Source: Treponema ruminis
Lineage (GTDB): Bacteria; Spirochaetota; Spirochaetia; Treponematales; Treponemataceae
DNA: 64,000 bases
Assembly: GCA_017161305.1 (NCBI GenBank)
Contig: CP031518.1
Coordinates: 1-64,000 of the forward strand
Direction of reading: 5' to 3'
The notes below the pieces were generated by a model. It was not told the origin of the DNA. It did not search any database and saw only the letters and a program-made list of their open reading frames with translations. How positions within the stretch are numbered: the stretch's first letter is position 1; each line of letters begins with the position of its first letter. The position numbers and the translations under genes are program-made. Positions 24,956 through 33,272 of this stretch are shown here, piece by piece.

Positions 24956-27001
24956 TTATTGCGCTACCAAAACGGTATCAGTCTTTACAGGGTAGTAAAA
25001 CTTGTGAAGCCAAGTCGTCAATGTTTTCATACAGATTTTGTAGTTATCGCTTTTATCTGTTTCGTGAGAACTTTTTCCATAATGACTGAGATGGTATACA
25101 TAGCGGCCTGCGTATACGACAGGACATACCTCGTGCCCGCTTCGTTCACAGGTAGCAGTTGAGTTTCCAACGACAACCGTAACATGCGGGCAGTACTCAT
25201 GCCAGTTACCAGCATTGTAGCCAGCCGCAACTCTCATATAGGTTCTGCGGTTCGTGATAAAAAAGTCTTCATAGTCCTGTACGGTTGAGGAAGTAAATGA
25301 AAATGCACTTCCGTCAGCATTGGTAAAGCCAACCGACTTGAATATGTCAAAGAGAGCCTTATGAGTCACACCGGTTGAAGATTTAACCGCATAAGCATCA
25401 AAAATTTCTTTGTACCATTCTTCCGGCATGGCCATATTCTGCGCCTCGGCACAGATGGTATTGGTATCTGACGGCGGCGCCTTTGGTTCTAAGCCTGCGT
25501 ATAAACGGGAAGCGTTATAGCGGTATTTCGAATCTTCCAGAATATTCTTCTTTACAAGATTTCTGGATGCCGACCTATCAATCTTTGGCGTTGCCCACTT
25601 ACTGCTCATTACTTTTGTGTAGTCTATTTGGGCAAGCGTTCCCGTAAAGGCCTGTCCCTGCCACTTGCTTCCCCATTTCTGGTAAACCGGCGTAGAATGG
25701 CGCACGACGGGGTACGTTTCATTAAGCGACTTTGCTGCATTCATATAGGCCTGCAACTCGTCGCAGTTTGTTGAAGAGGCATGGAGCGTTTCGGTAATCG
25801 TATAGTACCAGTAGGCAAGGGGAGCGCTCATGGCAATCAGAGCACTGTCCTGGTCACGCATCTGCTGCCGCCAGCTGTAGCCTTCCTGCTCCCAGACAAA
25901 GCAAACTTCTGCGTATTTGTCGTAGAGCCGGTACATATTAAAACTTTCGCCTGCGATACCCTTGTTGGTGTCAGTCAGATACTTACAGAGCTTGAACACG
26001 CTGGAAGCTCCTGTGTTCGCATTTACGCCCCATGCTTTAACCTTCGCTTCTATTTTTTCGCTGATAGTCTCTGCATTATCCTCAAAATATTTTTTGAACG
26101 CCGATCCGGCTGCATCAGTTGTTAAGGCGACATCTGAGGCGCTCATTGCGTTCTTCCAGCTTGAGCTGTCGATGAATCCGCTTAAATAAGAAAGTTTTTT
26201 TTCTTTTGTGTTGAGTTCGGCAATTTTTGCAGTGTAACCTGTCGCATCGTCTTGATACTGAGATGCAACTGCTGCTTCAAAAAGAACATCGATAATGCTG
26301 TTCCAGCAAATCATCGCGTCAGTGTAAATGTTATTGTACTGGTTGTCCCGGTCCTGCATGACCGTGTAGTAGCGGGTCAGCTCCCCCTGATACTGAGTTT
26401 CAGTATAGAGCTTTGCTTCCATTTCTTTAAGCATGGTCTGCATGGTAGCAAGCTGCTTGTCGATTTTATCGAGTTTTCCGCTGATTTCCTTAAAATAACT
26501 GGCTGTGCTCTTTACGATGCCGAGCGCGTCAAGCAGATAGGTAACGCCAACGCCCGCAAGCGCACCTATCGTGCCACTAAGAGCCGTGCCGCCCGCCCAG
26601 GTAAGCAGGGATTTTCCTGAAAAGTTCTTTACCATGTCGCCAAAGCCGTTGATTGCGACATCCTTTGCTACTTCCCCCGCAACATCGCCTGCTGCACGGG
26701 CAGAACAGGAAGCAGTGTCTATGATATTGCTGTCTGTAGTAGTTGAGCTTTTCGAAACTGCCGGGGCCTGGAACGGCGTTCCATTTGCAGCCCAATACTC
26801 ATTCAAAAGCGTGATGTCGCAGGCAGGATTTCCCATAAATTCAATGAGTATTTCGCCGTCTGGAGAAGCCGCTTCTGTCTTACTTGTGCTTGCACCGGCT
26901 TGTGCGTTCGTGCTTACCGCCGTGTCGCTGACAATGTTTGAGCACGAGGCGAGCAAGAATGCAAGCAGTGTGCTCGCCGCAATGCATTGTGATTTTTTCA
27001 T
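24956..27001 (-). CDS. Unrecognised large lipoprotein with hydrophobic segment and coiled coil
   Basis: 681 aa from ATG 27001 (AAGGGG upstream); the frame is open to 27070 but without a ribosome site. Lipoprotein signal with LLASCSNIV (Cys near 19). A Gly/Ala-rich hydrophobic stretch (about 140-170, GTALSGTIGALAGVGVTYLL) is followed at once by a heptad-rich helix (ISGKLDKIDKQLATMQTMLK) of some 50 residues. The C-terminal part has paired Cys/His residues (WHEYCPHVTVVVG, CERSGHEVCPVVYAGRYVYH). Hydrophobic hairpin plus long helices is a layout seen in helical pore-forming proteins, but there is no family match; function unknown. Confidence 0.72.
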   Translation of the reverse strand: MKKSQCIAASTLLAFLLASCSNIVSDTAVSTNAQAGASTSKTEAASPDGEILIEFMGNPACDITLLNEYWAANGTPFQAPAVSKSSTTTDSNIIDTASCSARAAGDVAGEVAKDVAINGFGDMVKNFSGKSLLTWAGGTALSGTIGALAGVGVTYLLDALGIVKSTASYFKEISGKLDKIDKQLATMQTMLKEMEAKLYTETQYQGELTRYYTVMQDRDNQYNNIYTDAMICWNSIIDVLFEAAVASQYQDDATGYTAKIAELNTKEKKLSYLSGFIDSSSWKNAMSASDVALTTDAAGSAFKKYFEDNAETISEKIEAKVKAWGVNANTGASSVFKLCKYLTDTNKGIAGESFNMYRLYDKYAEVCFVWEQEGYSWRQQMRDQDSALIAMSAPLAYWYYTITETLHASSTNCDELQAYMNAAKSLNETYPVVRHSTPVYQKWGSKWQGQAFTGTLAQIDYTKVMSSKWATPKIDRSASRNLVKKNILEDSKYRYNASRLYAGLEPKAPPSDTNTICAEAQNMAMPEEWYKEIFDAYAVKSSTGVTHKALFDIFKSVGFTNADGSAFSFTSSTVQDYEDFFITNRRTYMRVAAGYNAGNWHEYCPHVTVVVGNSTATCERSGHEVCPVVYAGRYVYHLSHYGKSSHETDKSDNYKICMKTLTTWLHKFYYPVKTDTVLVAQ

Positions 27002-27150
27002 TTTTCTACCCCTTCTGATAAATTTGATCGTTAGTTTCTTAATAGCCACAAGGGCGCTCTTTTGAGACAAATACTGATTCTTTTGGTTTGTTTCTCACAA
27101 AGATATTTTAACATAGTTTTAAGATTTTGGGTAAAAAATTATATAGAAGC

Positions 27151-27186
27151 AAAAAAAAGCCAGCCACACCCAAAGGCACGACTGGC
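27151..27186 (-). terminator. Intrinsic terminator downstream of pntB
   Basis: Minus strand GCCAGTCGTGCC (27175-27186) pairs along its whole length, with G-U pairs, with GGTGTGGCTGGC (27159-27170) around a 4-nt loop, followed by eight U. Confidence 0.8.
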
Positions 27187-27206
27187 GTTCGTTTTATGAA
27201 AAATCT

Positions 27207-27224
27207 GCGGGCACAGATGCCCGC
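27207..27224. repeat. Short hairpin downstream of pntB
   Basis: GCGGGCA (27207-27213) and TGCCCGC (27218-27224) form a perfect 7-bp stem with a 4-nt loop, between the 14-bp palindrome and the terminator. Confidence 0.6.
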
Positions 27225-27259
27225 AAAAAGCAAGGACAGAAATCTTTGATTTCCGTGCA

Positions 27260-27292
27260 GGAAAACTAATGACAGGAGGTCATTAGTTTTCC
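27260..27292. repeat. 14-bp perfect inverted repeat just after pntB
   Basis: GGAAAACTAATGAC (27260-27273), 5-nt loop, GTCATTAGTTTTCC (27279-27292), beginning 8 nt after the pntB stop. No U-run follows. It probably protects or processes the 3-prime end of the pnt transcript. Confidence 0.75.
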
Positions 27293-27299
27293 GCAATTA

Positions 27300-28748
27300 C
27301 TACTCATTAAACTCACTTACGAGAGCTGAGACTGTAGCCTTAGCATCTCCGTAAATCATTACAGTATTGTCGTTTGTGAAGAGTGGGTTCTCTACGCCAG
27401 AGAAGCCTGTACCCTTACCACGCTTCAATACGAATACTGTGCGTGCTTCGTGAGCGTTAACGATTGGCATACCGTAGAGTGGTGAAGACTCATCGTTGAT
27501 AGCGTCTGGGTTAACAACGTCGTTTGCACCGATAACGATTGCAACATCAACATTGCTCATCTGTGGGTTCATCTCGTCAGCTGTTTTGAGCTGCTCATAT
27601 GGAACATTTGCCTCAGCAAGCAATACGTTCATGTGTCCTGGCATACGACCTGCAACCGGGTGGATTGCGAAGTTTACTTCTGCACCGTTCTCTTCAAGCT
27701 TGTCGCAAAGCTCTTTTACAGCGTGCTGAGCCTGAGCTACAGCCATACCATAACCTGGAACGAATACAACGTTCTTTGCAGCCTCGAGAATCATGTAAGC
27801 ATCCTCGACAGACATAGATTTTGGCTCTTTTGCAGGACCATTTGCGCCCTTCTTCTTCTGACCGCCGAAGCTCTTGAAGAGGAGGGAACCGAATGTGCGG
27901 TTCATAGCCTTACACATAATCAATGTAAGGATGAGACCAGAAGCACCTACGAGACATCCAGAAACTACAAGTACAGTGTTGTTGATTGCGAAACCTGCGA
28001 AAGCGGCAGCCAAACCAGACAAAGCATTCAAGAATGAGATAATAACCGGCATATCACCACCACCGATTGGGATAACCATTGTGAAGCCCAAAAGGAGGAA
28101 GATTGCTGTTGAAGCGATGATTGCGTATTTCTCGATTTCTGCGCATCCGAGTGGATTGTCAGAAGTCAAGAAAGCGTAAGCGATGATTGAAACAAGACCG
28201 AGAACGCACAAAACGCCGTTTACAGCGTTCTTAGCAGGAATTACCCAGCCTTTGAAAGTCATTTTTCCACTCAATTTGCCCCAAGCAACCAAAGAACCTG
28301 TGAATGCAACAGCACCGATTGCGATTGTAAGGCCGAGTGAAACTGCTGTGAAATAGTCACCTTTCTCTGCAGCGATGTACTGAGTCAAAGCAACGAGAAG
28401 TGAAGAAAGACCACCGAAACCGTTGAACAAAGCAACGAGCTCTGGCATACCAGTCATCTGAACTTTCTTAGACCAGATAGCACCGATGATTGTACCAATC
28501 AAAACAGCTACGATAATCCAGCAGTAGCCGTTTGCCAAAAGCGGGTTTCCGCCCCATGCACCAGCGTCAGAAGCAAATGCGCTCATAACGTCTTTCTGGA
28601 TAAGAACTGTGACACAAGCAATCAACATACCGACCGCTGAATATGCGTTACCCTTGCGGGCTGTATCAGTCTTTCCGAGCAATTTGATACCACGGATGAA
28701 GAAGATACATGAAACCATGTAAAGAATTTTAATAGCTATATCAGACAT
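27300..28748 (-). CDS. pntB: NAD(P) transhydrogenase subunit beta
   Basis: 482 aa. Proton-coupled transfer of hydride between NADH and NADP. About nine membrane helices fill residues 1-265 (domain dII), followed by the NADP-binding domain dIII (about 310-482) with VFVPGYGMAVAQAQH, HPVAGRMPGHMNVLLAEA, GANDVVNP and KRGKGTGFSG. It is the last of three genes, 13 nt after the small membrane subunit. Complete family length. Confidence 0.96.
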   Translation of the reverse strand: MSDIAIKILYMVSCIFFIRGIKLLGKTDTARKGNAYSAVGMLIACVTVLIQKDVMSAFASDAGAWGGNPLLANGYCWIIVAVLIGTIIGAIWSKKVQMTGMPELVALFNGFGGLSSLLVALTQYIAAEKGDYFTAVSLGLTIAIGAVAFTGSLVAWGKLSGKMTFKGWVIPAKNAVNGVLCVLGLVSIIAYAFLTSDNPLGCAEIEKYAIIASTAIFLLLGFTMVIPIGGGDMPVIISFLNALSGLAAAFAGFAINNTVLVVSGCLVGASGLILTLIMCKAMNRTFGSLLFKSFGGQKKKGANGPAKEPKSMSVEDAYMILEAAKNVVFVPGYGMAVAQAQHAVKELCDKLEENGAEVNFAIHPVAGRMPGHMNVLLAEANVPYEQLKTADEMNPQMSNVDVAIVIGANDVVNPDAINDESSPLYGMPIVNAHEARTVFVLKRGKGTGFSGVENPLFTNDNTVMIYGDAKATVSALVSEFNE

Positions 28749-28761
28749 TTCTCAGCACCTC

Positions 28762-29055
28762 TTATTTCTTAGAGTCCTTTTTCTTGAACATACCAAGCAT
28801 TCGGTCTGTTACCATGTAACCACCGATTACGTTGATAGTAGCAAAAACAATAGCGAGGAAGCCGAGAACAGCTCCGACCTTTCCACCGATTTTAACGGCT
28901 GCTGCTGTGATAGAAATAGCACCAACAACAGTGATACCAGAAATAGCGTTAGTTCCTGACATCAACGGTGTATGAAGCTGTGAAGGAACTTTTGCAATCA
29001 ACTCCAATCCAAGGAAGGCAGCGATTACAAATACGAAAATAAGCATTATATCCAT
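28762..29055 (-). CDS. pntA2: NAD(P) transhydrogenase subunit alpha, membrane part (alpha2)
   Basis: 97 aa from ATG 29055 with AAGGAG upstream. A more distal in-frame start at 29118 lies in the preceding gene and is rejected. Three membrane helices (MDIMLIFVFVIAAFLGLELI; HTPLMSGTNAISGITVVGAI; GAVLGFLAIVFATINVIGGY) and a short charged tail. The alpha subunit is split into separate NAD-binding and membrane polypeptides, as in Rhodospirillum rubrum. Confidence 0.95.
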   Translation of the reverse strand: MDIMLIFVFVIAAFLGLELIAKVPSQLHTPLMSGTNAISGITVVGAISITAAAVKIGGKVGAVLGFLAIVFATINVIGGYMVTDRMLGMFKKKDSKK

Positions 29056-29066
29056 TTTAAATCTCC

Positions 29067-30197
29067 TTATGCCTTGAAGCGCTCGTGGATGATCTGTCCA
29101 CCCTGAGTCAAGAGACAACCCTTCATGATGTCATCTTCCATGTTGACATTGAACTCTTTTGCTTCTTTGTTGTAGAAACCAGCGTGTGTGAGGAAAGCTG
29201 TGATGTTTCCAGAGAACATCTTTGAAGCATCATACGGAACCTGTCGCTCGAGCAAATCACCAGACATGATTGTAACGCCGTTTTCTGTAACAACGTTTTC
29301 GAAGAGCTTAGAACCCTCAACGTTTCCGCCTGTTGAACAAGCCATATCGACTACGATTGAGCCTGGCATCATGCGGTCAAGAACGTTCTTTTCGATAAGG
29401 CGTGGAGCCTTGCGACCAAATACTTTTGCAGTTGTAATGACGATGTTTGCTTTTTCACAAACTTTAGCCTGAGCTTCCTTCTGTTTTGCAATCTGCTCAG
29501 GAGTAAGCTCTTTTGCGTATCCCTGTGCAGTCTGACCCATTTCACCGAGGTCAATCTTAACGAATGAAGCACCGAGTGATTTAACCTGCTCTTCAACGAC
29601 CGGACGAGTATCGAAAGCGTCAACACGTGCGCCCAAACGTTTTGCAGTAGCGATTGCCTGAAGACCGGCAACACCGACACCAATAATGAAAACGCGAGCC
29701 GGGTTGATTGTACCAGCCGGAGTAACCATCATAGGAAGGATTTTAGGAAGTTTAGCAGCTGCATTTACGACAGCAACGTAACCTGCCAAAGAAGTCTGTG
29801 ATGACTGAACATCCATCTTCTGAGCAAGTGTTGAACGTGGAATCATTTCAAGAGAAACAGCCTGGATTCCCTGTGCAGCAAATTTATTAAGGAGTTCTTT
29901 TTCGTTGAACGGATCCATGTAGCTGAGATGCAATGTGTCTTTTTTGATTCCGTCAATTGACTCTGGCTTCATGATACGAACGATAATTTCTGAATCGTCG
30001 TATGCATCTTCTTCTTTTGCAACGATTGAAGCACCAGCTGTTTTGTAAGCTTCATCGCTGAACCCGCTCTTCAAACCTGCTCCAGAAACGACTTTGAATT
30101 CAAAGCCCATAGAAACAAGTTTTTTAATGTCATCAGGAATGAGGGCAACACGTGTTTCGCGCTCGTCCTTTTCCTTGCAGACCAAAACTTTCTTCAT
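29067..30197 (-). CDS. pntA1: NAD(P) transhydrogenase subunit alpha, NAD-binding part (alpha1)
   Basis: 376 aa, soluble domain dI that binds NAD(H), related to alanine dehydrogenase. Motifs: KEKDERETRVALIPDDIKKL at the start, the Rossmann loop GVGVAGLQAIATAKRLGARV (about 170-189), VDMACSTGGNVEGS, and the RQ-loop region SQTSLAGY. First gene of pntA1-pntA2-pntB, divergent from uxaC. The stop is 11 nt from the alpha2 start. Confidence 0.95.
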   Translation of the reverse strand: MKKVLVCKEKDERETRVALIPDDIKKLVSMGFEFKVVSGAGLKSGFSDEAYKTAGASIVAKEEDAYDDSEIIVRIMKPESIDGIKKDTLHLSYMDPFNEKELLNKFAAQGIQAVSLEMIPRSTLAQKMDVQSSQTSLAGYVAVVNAAAKLPKILPMMVTPAGTINPARVFIIGVGVAGLQAIATAKRLGARVDAFDTRPVVEEQVKSLGASFVKIDLGEMGQTAQGYAKELTPEQIAKQKEAQAKVCEKANIVITTAKVFGRKAPRLIEKNVLDRMMPGSIVVDMACSTGGNVEGSKLFENVVTENGVTIMSGDLLERQVPYDASKMFSGNITAFLTHAGFYNKEAKEFNVNMEDDIMKGCLLTQGGQIIHERFKA

Positions 30198-30223
30198 TTT
30201 TGAAAGCCTCCTATTTTATTAAA

Positions 30224-30258
30224 TAGCTAAACATTAGCTAAAAAATCTCTTTATTATA
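30224..30258 (-). promoter_or_regulatory. pnt promoter -10 and downstream palindrome
   Basis: Minus strand TATAAT (30253-30258) with a weak -35. Just downstream lies a perfect 7-3-7 palindrome, TAGCTAA ACA TTAGCTA on the plus strand (30224-30240), placed where transcription would start. It could be a repressor site; the regulator is unknown. Confidence 0.5.
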
Positions 30259-30320
30259 CAAGAAATGTGCAGAATTTAACATCACTTTTTCAAGTTTTTC
30301 ACGCTAAAATAATTAGATTT

Positions 30321-30336
30321 TTCTATATTTATAGAA
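30321..30336 (+). promoter_or_regulatory. Palindrome in the uxaC leader
   Basis: TTCTATA TT TATAGAA, a perfect 16-nt palindrome ending 23 nt before the uxaC start. Its position suits an operator for a hexuronate regulator or a small mRNA hairpin. No regulator gene is adjacent. Confidence 0.4.
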
Positions 30337-30359
30337 GATTTTTACCTTGGAGAACGCAA

Positions 30360-31769
30360 ATGAAAAAATTCATGGACAAAGATTTTCTTCTCGAGACTAA
30401 AACTGCTCAGAAGTTGTTTGAGGCTTGCAAAAACGAACCTCTCTGGGACTATCACTGTCACCTCATTCCTGCTCAGATTGCAGAGAACAAAAAATTCAAG
30501 AATCTCACAGAAATCTGGCTTGGCGGCGACCATTACAAATGGCGACAGATGCGTACTTACGGCGTAACCGAGGACTACATCACTGGCGACAAACCTGACT
30601 ACGAAAAATTCCTCAAATGGGCAGAGACAATCGAACATCTTATCGGAAACCCTCTCTACCATTGGACACACCTTGAGCTTCAGCGATACTTCGGAATCGA
30701 CGAGCCGCTCACAGTAAAAACAGCTCCTGCAATCTGGGAAAAAGCAAACAAAATGCTCCAGAGCGACGAGCTTTCAGTAAAAGGAATTTTCGAAAAATTC
30801 CACGTTTACGCTGTCGGAACAACAGACGACCCGATTGATTCCCTCGAATACCACAAGGCCATCGCAGCCGGAACAGCACCAATCGGAAAAATCGCAACAA
30901 AAGTCCGCCCGTCTTACCGCCCGGACAAAGCAATCAACATCAATCTTCCAACATACAAAGACTATATCGCAAAACTGAGCAAAGTAAGCGGAATTGCAAT
31001 CAAAACTTCTGATGATGTAATCAAAGCTCTTATCAAACGCCTTGATTTCTTCATTGAGAACGGATGCCGCGCTTCTGACCACGCTCTTGAATATCCTCCT
31101 TGCAAAATCGACACAGATGCAAACATCGATGCAGTCGTAACACGCGCTTTGAACGGCGAAGTAATCTCAGAATGTGAGGCAGAAGCTTACAAGACAAAGA
31201 TTCTCGTTGCCCTCGGCCGTGCATACGAAGAGCGTGGAATCGTTCAGCAGTGGCACATGAACGCAATCCGCGACAACAACAAGGCAATGTTCAAAAAACT
31301 CGGCCCGGACACAGGTTTCGACGGCAGCCACGACAAACCAATGGCAGAGAACCTTGCTGGCCTCATGAATCTCATCGAAGAGAAGGGCGGAATGCCAAAA
31401 ACAATCCTCTACACCCTCAACCCAAAAGATTACTACTCAATCGGAACAATCATGGGCTGTTTCCAGGGCGGCGGAATCAAAGGCAAAATCCAGCTCGGTT
31501 CAGGCTGGTGGTTCTGCGATCACAAGGACGGTATGGAACAGCAGATTAAGGTTCTCGGTAACCTCGGCATGATTCCTGCATTCGTAGGTATGCTCACAGA
31601 CAGCCGAAGCTTCCTCTCATACTCACGCCACGAATATTTCCGCAGAATCCTCTGTAACGTAATCGGCGGCTGGGTAGAAAACGGCGAATATCCTGCTGAC
31701 ATGGACACTCTGATTCAGATTGTAAAGGACATCAGCTTCGGAAACGCATTGAACTACTTCGGAAAATAA
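30360..31769 (+). CDS. uxaC: Glucuronate (uronate) isomerase
   Basis: 469 aa. Converts D-glucuronate to fructuronate and D-galacturonate to tagaturonate, the first step of hexuronate breakdown. Conserved blocks: LWDYHCHLIPAQIA with metal ligand His residues near 30, VYAVGTTDDPIDSLEYHKAI, QWHMNAIRDNN, FDGSHDKPMAENLAGL and the C-terminal MLTDSRSFLSYSRHEYFRRI. I chose ATG 30360 with GGAGA upstream; the open frame from 30267 has no ribosome site and covers the promoter region. No other uxa/uxu genes are adjacent. It fits the use of glucuronoxylan along with the xylanase. Confidence 0.96.
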   Translation: MKKFMDKDFLLETKTAQKLFEACKNEPLWDYHCHLIPAQIAENKKFKNLTEIWLGGDHYKWRQMRTYGVTEDYITGDKPDYEKFLKWAETIEHLIGNPLYHWTHLELQRYFGIDEPLTVKTAPAIWEKANKMLQSDELSVKGIFEKFHVYAVGTTDDPIDSLEYHKAIAAGTAPIGKIATKVRPSYRPDKAININLPTYKDYIAKLSKVSGIAIKTSDDVIKALIKRLDFFIENGCRASDHALEYPPCKIDTDANIDAVVTRALNGEVISECEAEAYKTKILVALGRAYEERGIVQQWHMNAIRDNNKAMFKKLGPDTGFDGSHDKPMAENLAGLMNLIEEKGGMPKTILYTLNPKDYYSIGTIMGCFQGGGIKGKIQLGSGWWFCDHKDGMEQQIKVLGNLGMIPAFVGMLTDSRSFLSYSRHEYFRRILCNVIGGWVENGEYPADMDTLIQIVKDISFGNALNYFGK

Positions 31770-31779
31770 ATTCGGGCAC

Positions 31780-31917
31780 ATCCCTGCCTTTCGGCAGGGG
31801 CGGGCTTTACGCACTTCCGCTGGACGCTCGAGCGCTTTCGTTTTTGCGCTCGTTTCCATTGCCTTACGGCAACGCCTCCGGCGGTGCTCCAATCCCTTGT
31901 GCGAAAATCAAGGGATT
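31780..31917. repeat. GC-rich intergenic hairpin array between uxaC and folA
   Basis: Five inverted repeats in tandem: CCCTGCC/GGCAGGG, CGAGCGC/GCGCTCG, TTGCC/GGCAA, a short CGCC/GGCG and the 9-bp perfect AATCCCTTG/CAAGGGATT. Shares short words (AGCGCTTTCG, ACGC-CTTCCGC) with the repeats at 12.4 and 16.8 kb, so it appears to be a diverged member of the same family. No coding potential seen. Confidence 0.6.
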
Positions 31918-31950
31918 CCTTTCTCAGCGGCAGTATGATATATTCTAATC

Positions 31951-32418
31951 ATGATTTCCCTGATTGTCGCTTACTCCAAAAATCGTGTAATCGGTTCCAA
32001 TGGCAAAATTCCCTGGAAAATCGAGGGAGAGCAGGGCCGTTTCCGCGAACTTACTACAGGAAATACCGTCATAATGGGCCGGAAAACTTTTGAAGAAATC
32101 GGCCGTCCCCTCCCAAACAGAAAAACAATCGTCGTTTCAAAAACAAAGAATTTTGACTCAGAAAATTGCAAGACAGCCCGCAGCCTGAAAGAAGCAATTG
32201 AACTTGCCGGTCAAGAAGACATCTTCATCTCAGGCGGTCAGAAATTATACGAAGAAGCCCTTCCTCTGGTGGAAAAAATGTATATCACTGAAGTCGAACT
32301 TGACTGCCCGGGCGATGTTTTTTTTCCCATTTTTGACGAAAGCCTCTTTTATAAGGAAATTGTTGCCAGACATGATGGCAAAATTCCCTACACTTATGTA
32401 ACATATACCAGGAAATAA
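31951..32418 (+). CDS. folA: Dihydrofolate reductase
   Basis: 155 aa. Reduces dihydrofolate with NADPH. Motifs: LIVAYSKNRVIGSNGKIPWK at the start, active-site acid Glu27 in EGEQGRFRELT, NTVIMGRKTFEEIGRPLPNR and the NADPH-binding ISGGQKLYEEALP. Slightly short but complete. Thymidylate synthase is not adjacent. It is followed by the PAP2 gene 4 nt later on the same strand. Confidence 0.94.
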   Translation: MISLIVAYSKNRVIGSNGKIPWKIEGEQGRFRELTTGNTVIMGRKTFEEIGRPLPNRKTIVVSKTKNFDSENCKTARSLKEAIELAGQEDIFISGGQKLYEEALPLVEKMYITEVELDCPGDVFFPIFDESLFYKEIVARHDGKIPYTYVTYTRK

Positions 32419-32422
32419 AACT

Positions 32423-33229
32423 ATGAAAAAACTTTTGAAATTCACCCTTTGTTCTTTTCTTCTGACTTTTTTGATTCAGCCTATACTCTCTGCTGAAAAT
32501 TCGCCCTTCAAGCTCGACCCGATAAAGGACGGCATTCTTTTTGGAAGCGGAGTTTTGCTTTCAGGCGGAGACTTGCTTTTGGACAATGTTTTAAAAGTCA
32601 ACCGCCAGGAATACAAGGGAAAGATTTACGACAAGGATGACGTCAATGCCTTTGACCGACCCTTCATGAATTCTTACTCACATTCCAGGGATAAGGCAGC
32701 GGATTTTTTGCTTGCCGCCACAATGGCAACACCTGGTCTTCTTGTTTTCACGGATCAAAGCGAATGGATTACAGAAGCCGCAATGTACGCTGAAACACTT
32801 TTAATCGCTAACGGAATCAAGGAAATGATAAAACTTGCCGTCACCCGACCTCGGCCATACATGTATTACGACCCGAGCACTTTCCCGGAAGACGACATAG
32901 ACGAGGGTGACTGGGCAAATTCCTTCCCGTCAGGACATTCGACCATAGCTTTTGCCAGCGCGACCTTTACCAGCTACACCTTCTCAAAATATTTTCCGGA
33001 ATCAAAATGGCGGATTCCTGTCACAGCCGGAGCTTATTCAATGGCAATCGGAGTTGTGGCTTTAAGGCTTTCAAGCGGAAATCACTTCATGACCGACGTT
33101 TTAGCCGGTGCCACAATCGGAGGCCTTTCAGGATTTTTGGTTCCCTGGCTTCACACCTTCAATCAAAAGCACGACGTAAACCTTGCCTTGCTCGGCAACG
33201 GATTTTCTGTAAGCCTGGCTTTAAACTAA
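32423..33229 (+). CDS. PAP2-family membrane phosphatase
   Basis: 268 aa with a signal peptide or first membrane anchor (about 1-24). The acid phosphatase signature is complete: KLAVTRPRP (about 133-141), FPSGHSTIAFASA (about 172-184) and LSSGNHFMTDVLAGATIG (about 213-230), with catalytic His residues in the second and third. Typical substrates are phosphatidic acid, prenyl diphosphates or lipid A phosphates on the outer face of the membrane. Two to four hydrophobic helices surround the motifs. Cotranscribed with folA by spacing. Confidence 0.88.
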   Translation: MKKLLKFTLCSFLLTFLIQPILSAENSPFKLDPIKDGILFGSGVLLSGGDLLLDNVLKVNRQEYKGKIYDKDDVNAFDRPFMNSYSHSRDKAADFLLAATMATPGLLVFTDQSEWITEAAMYAETLLIANGIKEMIKLAVTRPRPYMYYDPSTFPEDDIDEGDWANSFPSGHSTIAFASATFTSYTFSKYFPESKWRIPVTAGAYSMAIGVVALRLSSGNHFMTDVLAGATIGGLSGFLVPWLHTFNQKHDVNLALLGNGFSVSLALN

Positions 33230-33230
33230 A

Positions 33231-33272
33231 ACTAATTACCGCTCGTTAGTCATAATCTACTAACTAACGTTC
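33231..33272. repeat. Gene-end motifs at the PAP2/methyltransferase convergent junction
   Basis: ACTAATTACCGCTCGTTAGT (33231-33250) and TAACTAACGTTC (33261-33272), the second overlapping the methyltransferase stop. The second is the exact complement of GAACGTTAGTTA at 10962-10973. CGCTCGTTAGT also occurs at 59664-59674. Confidence 0.5.
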
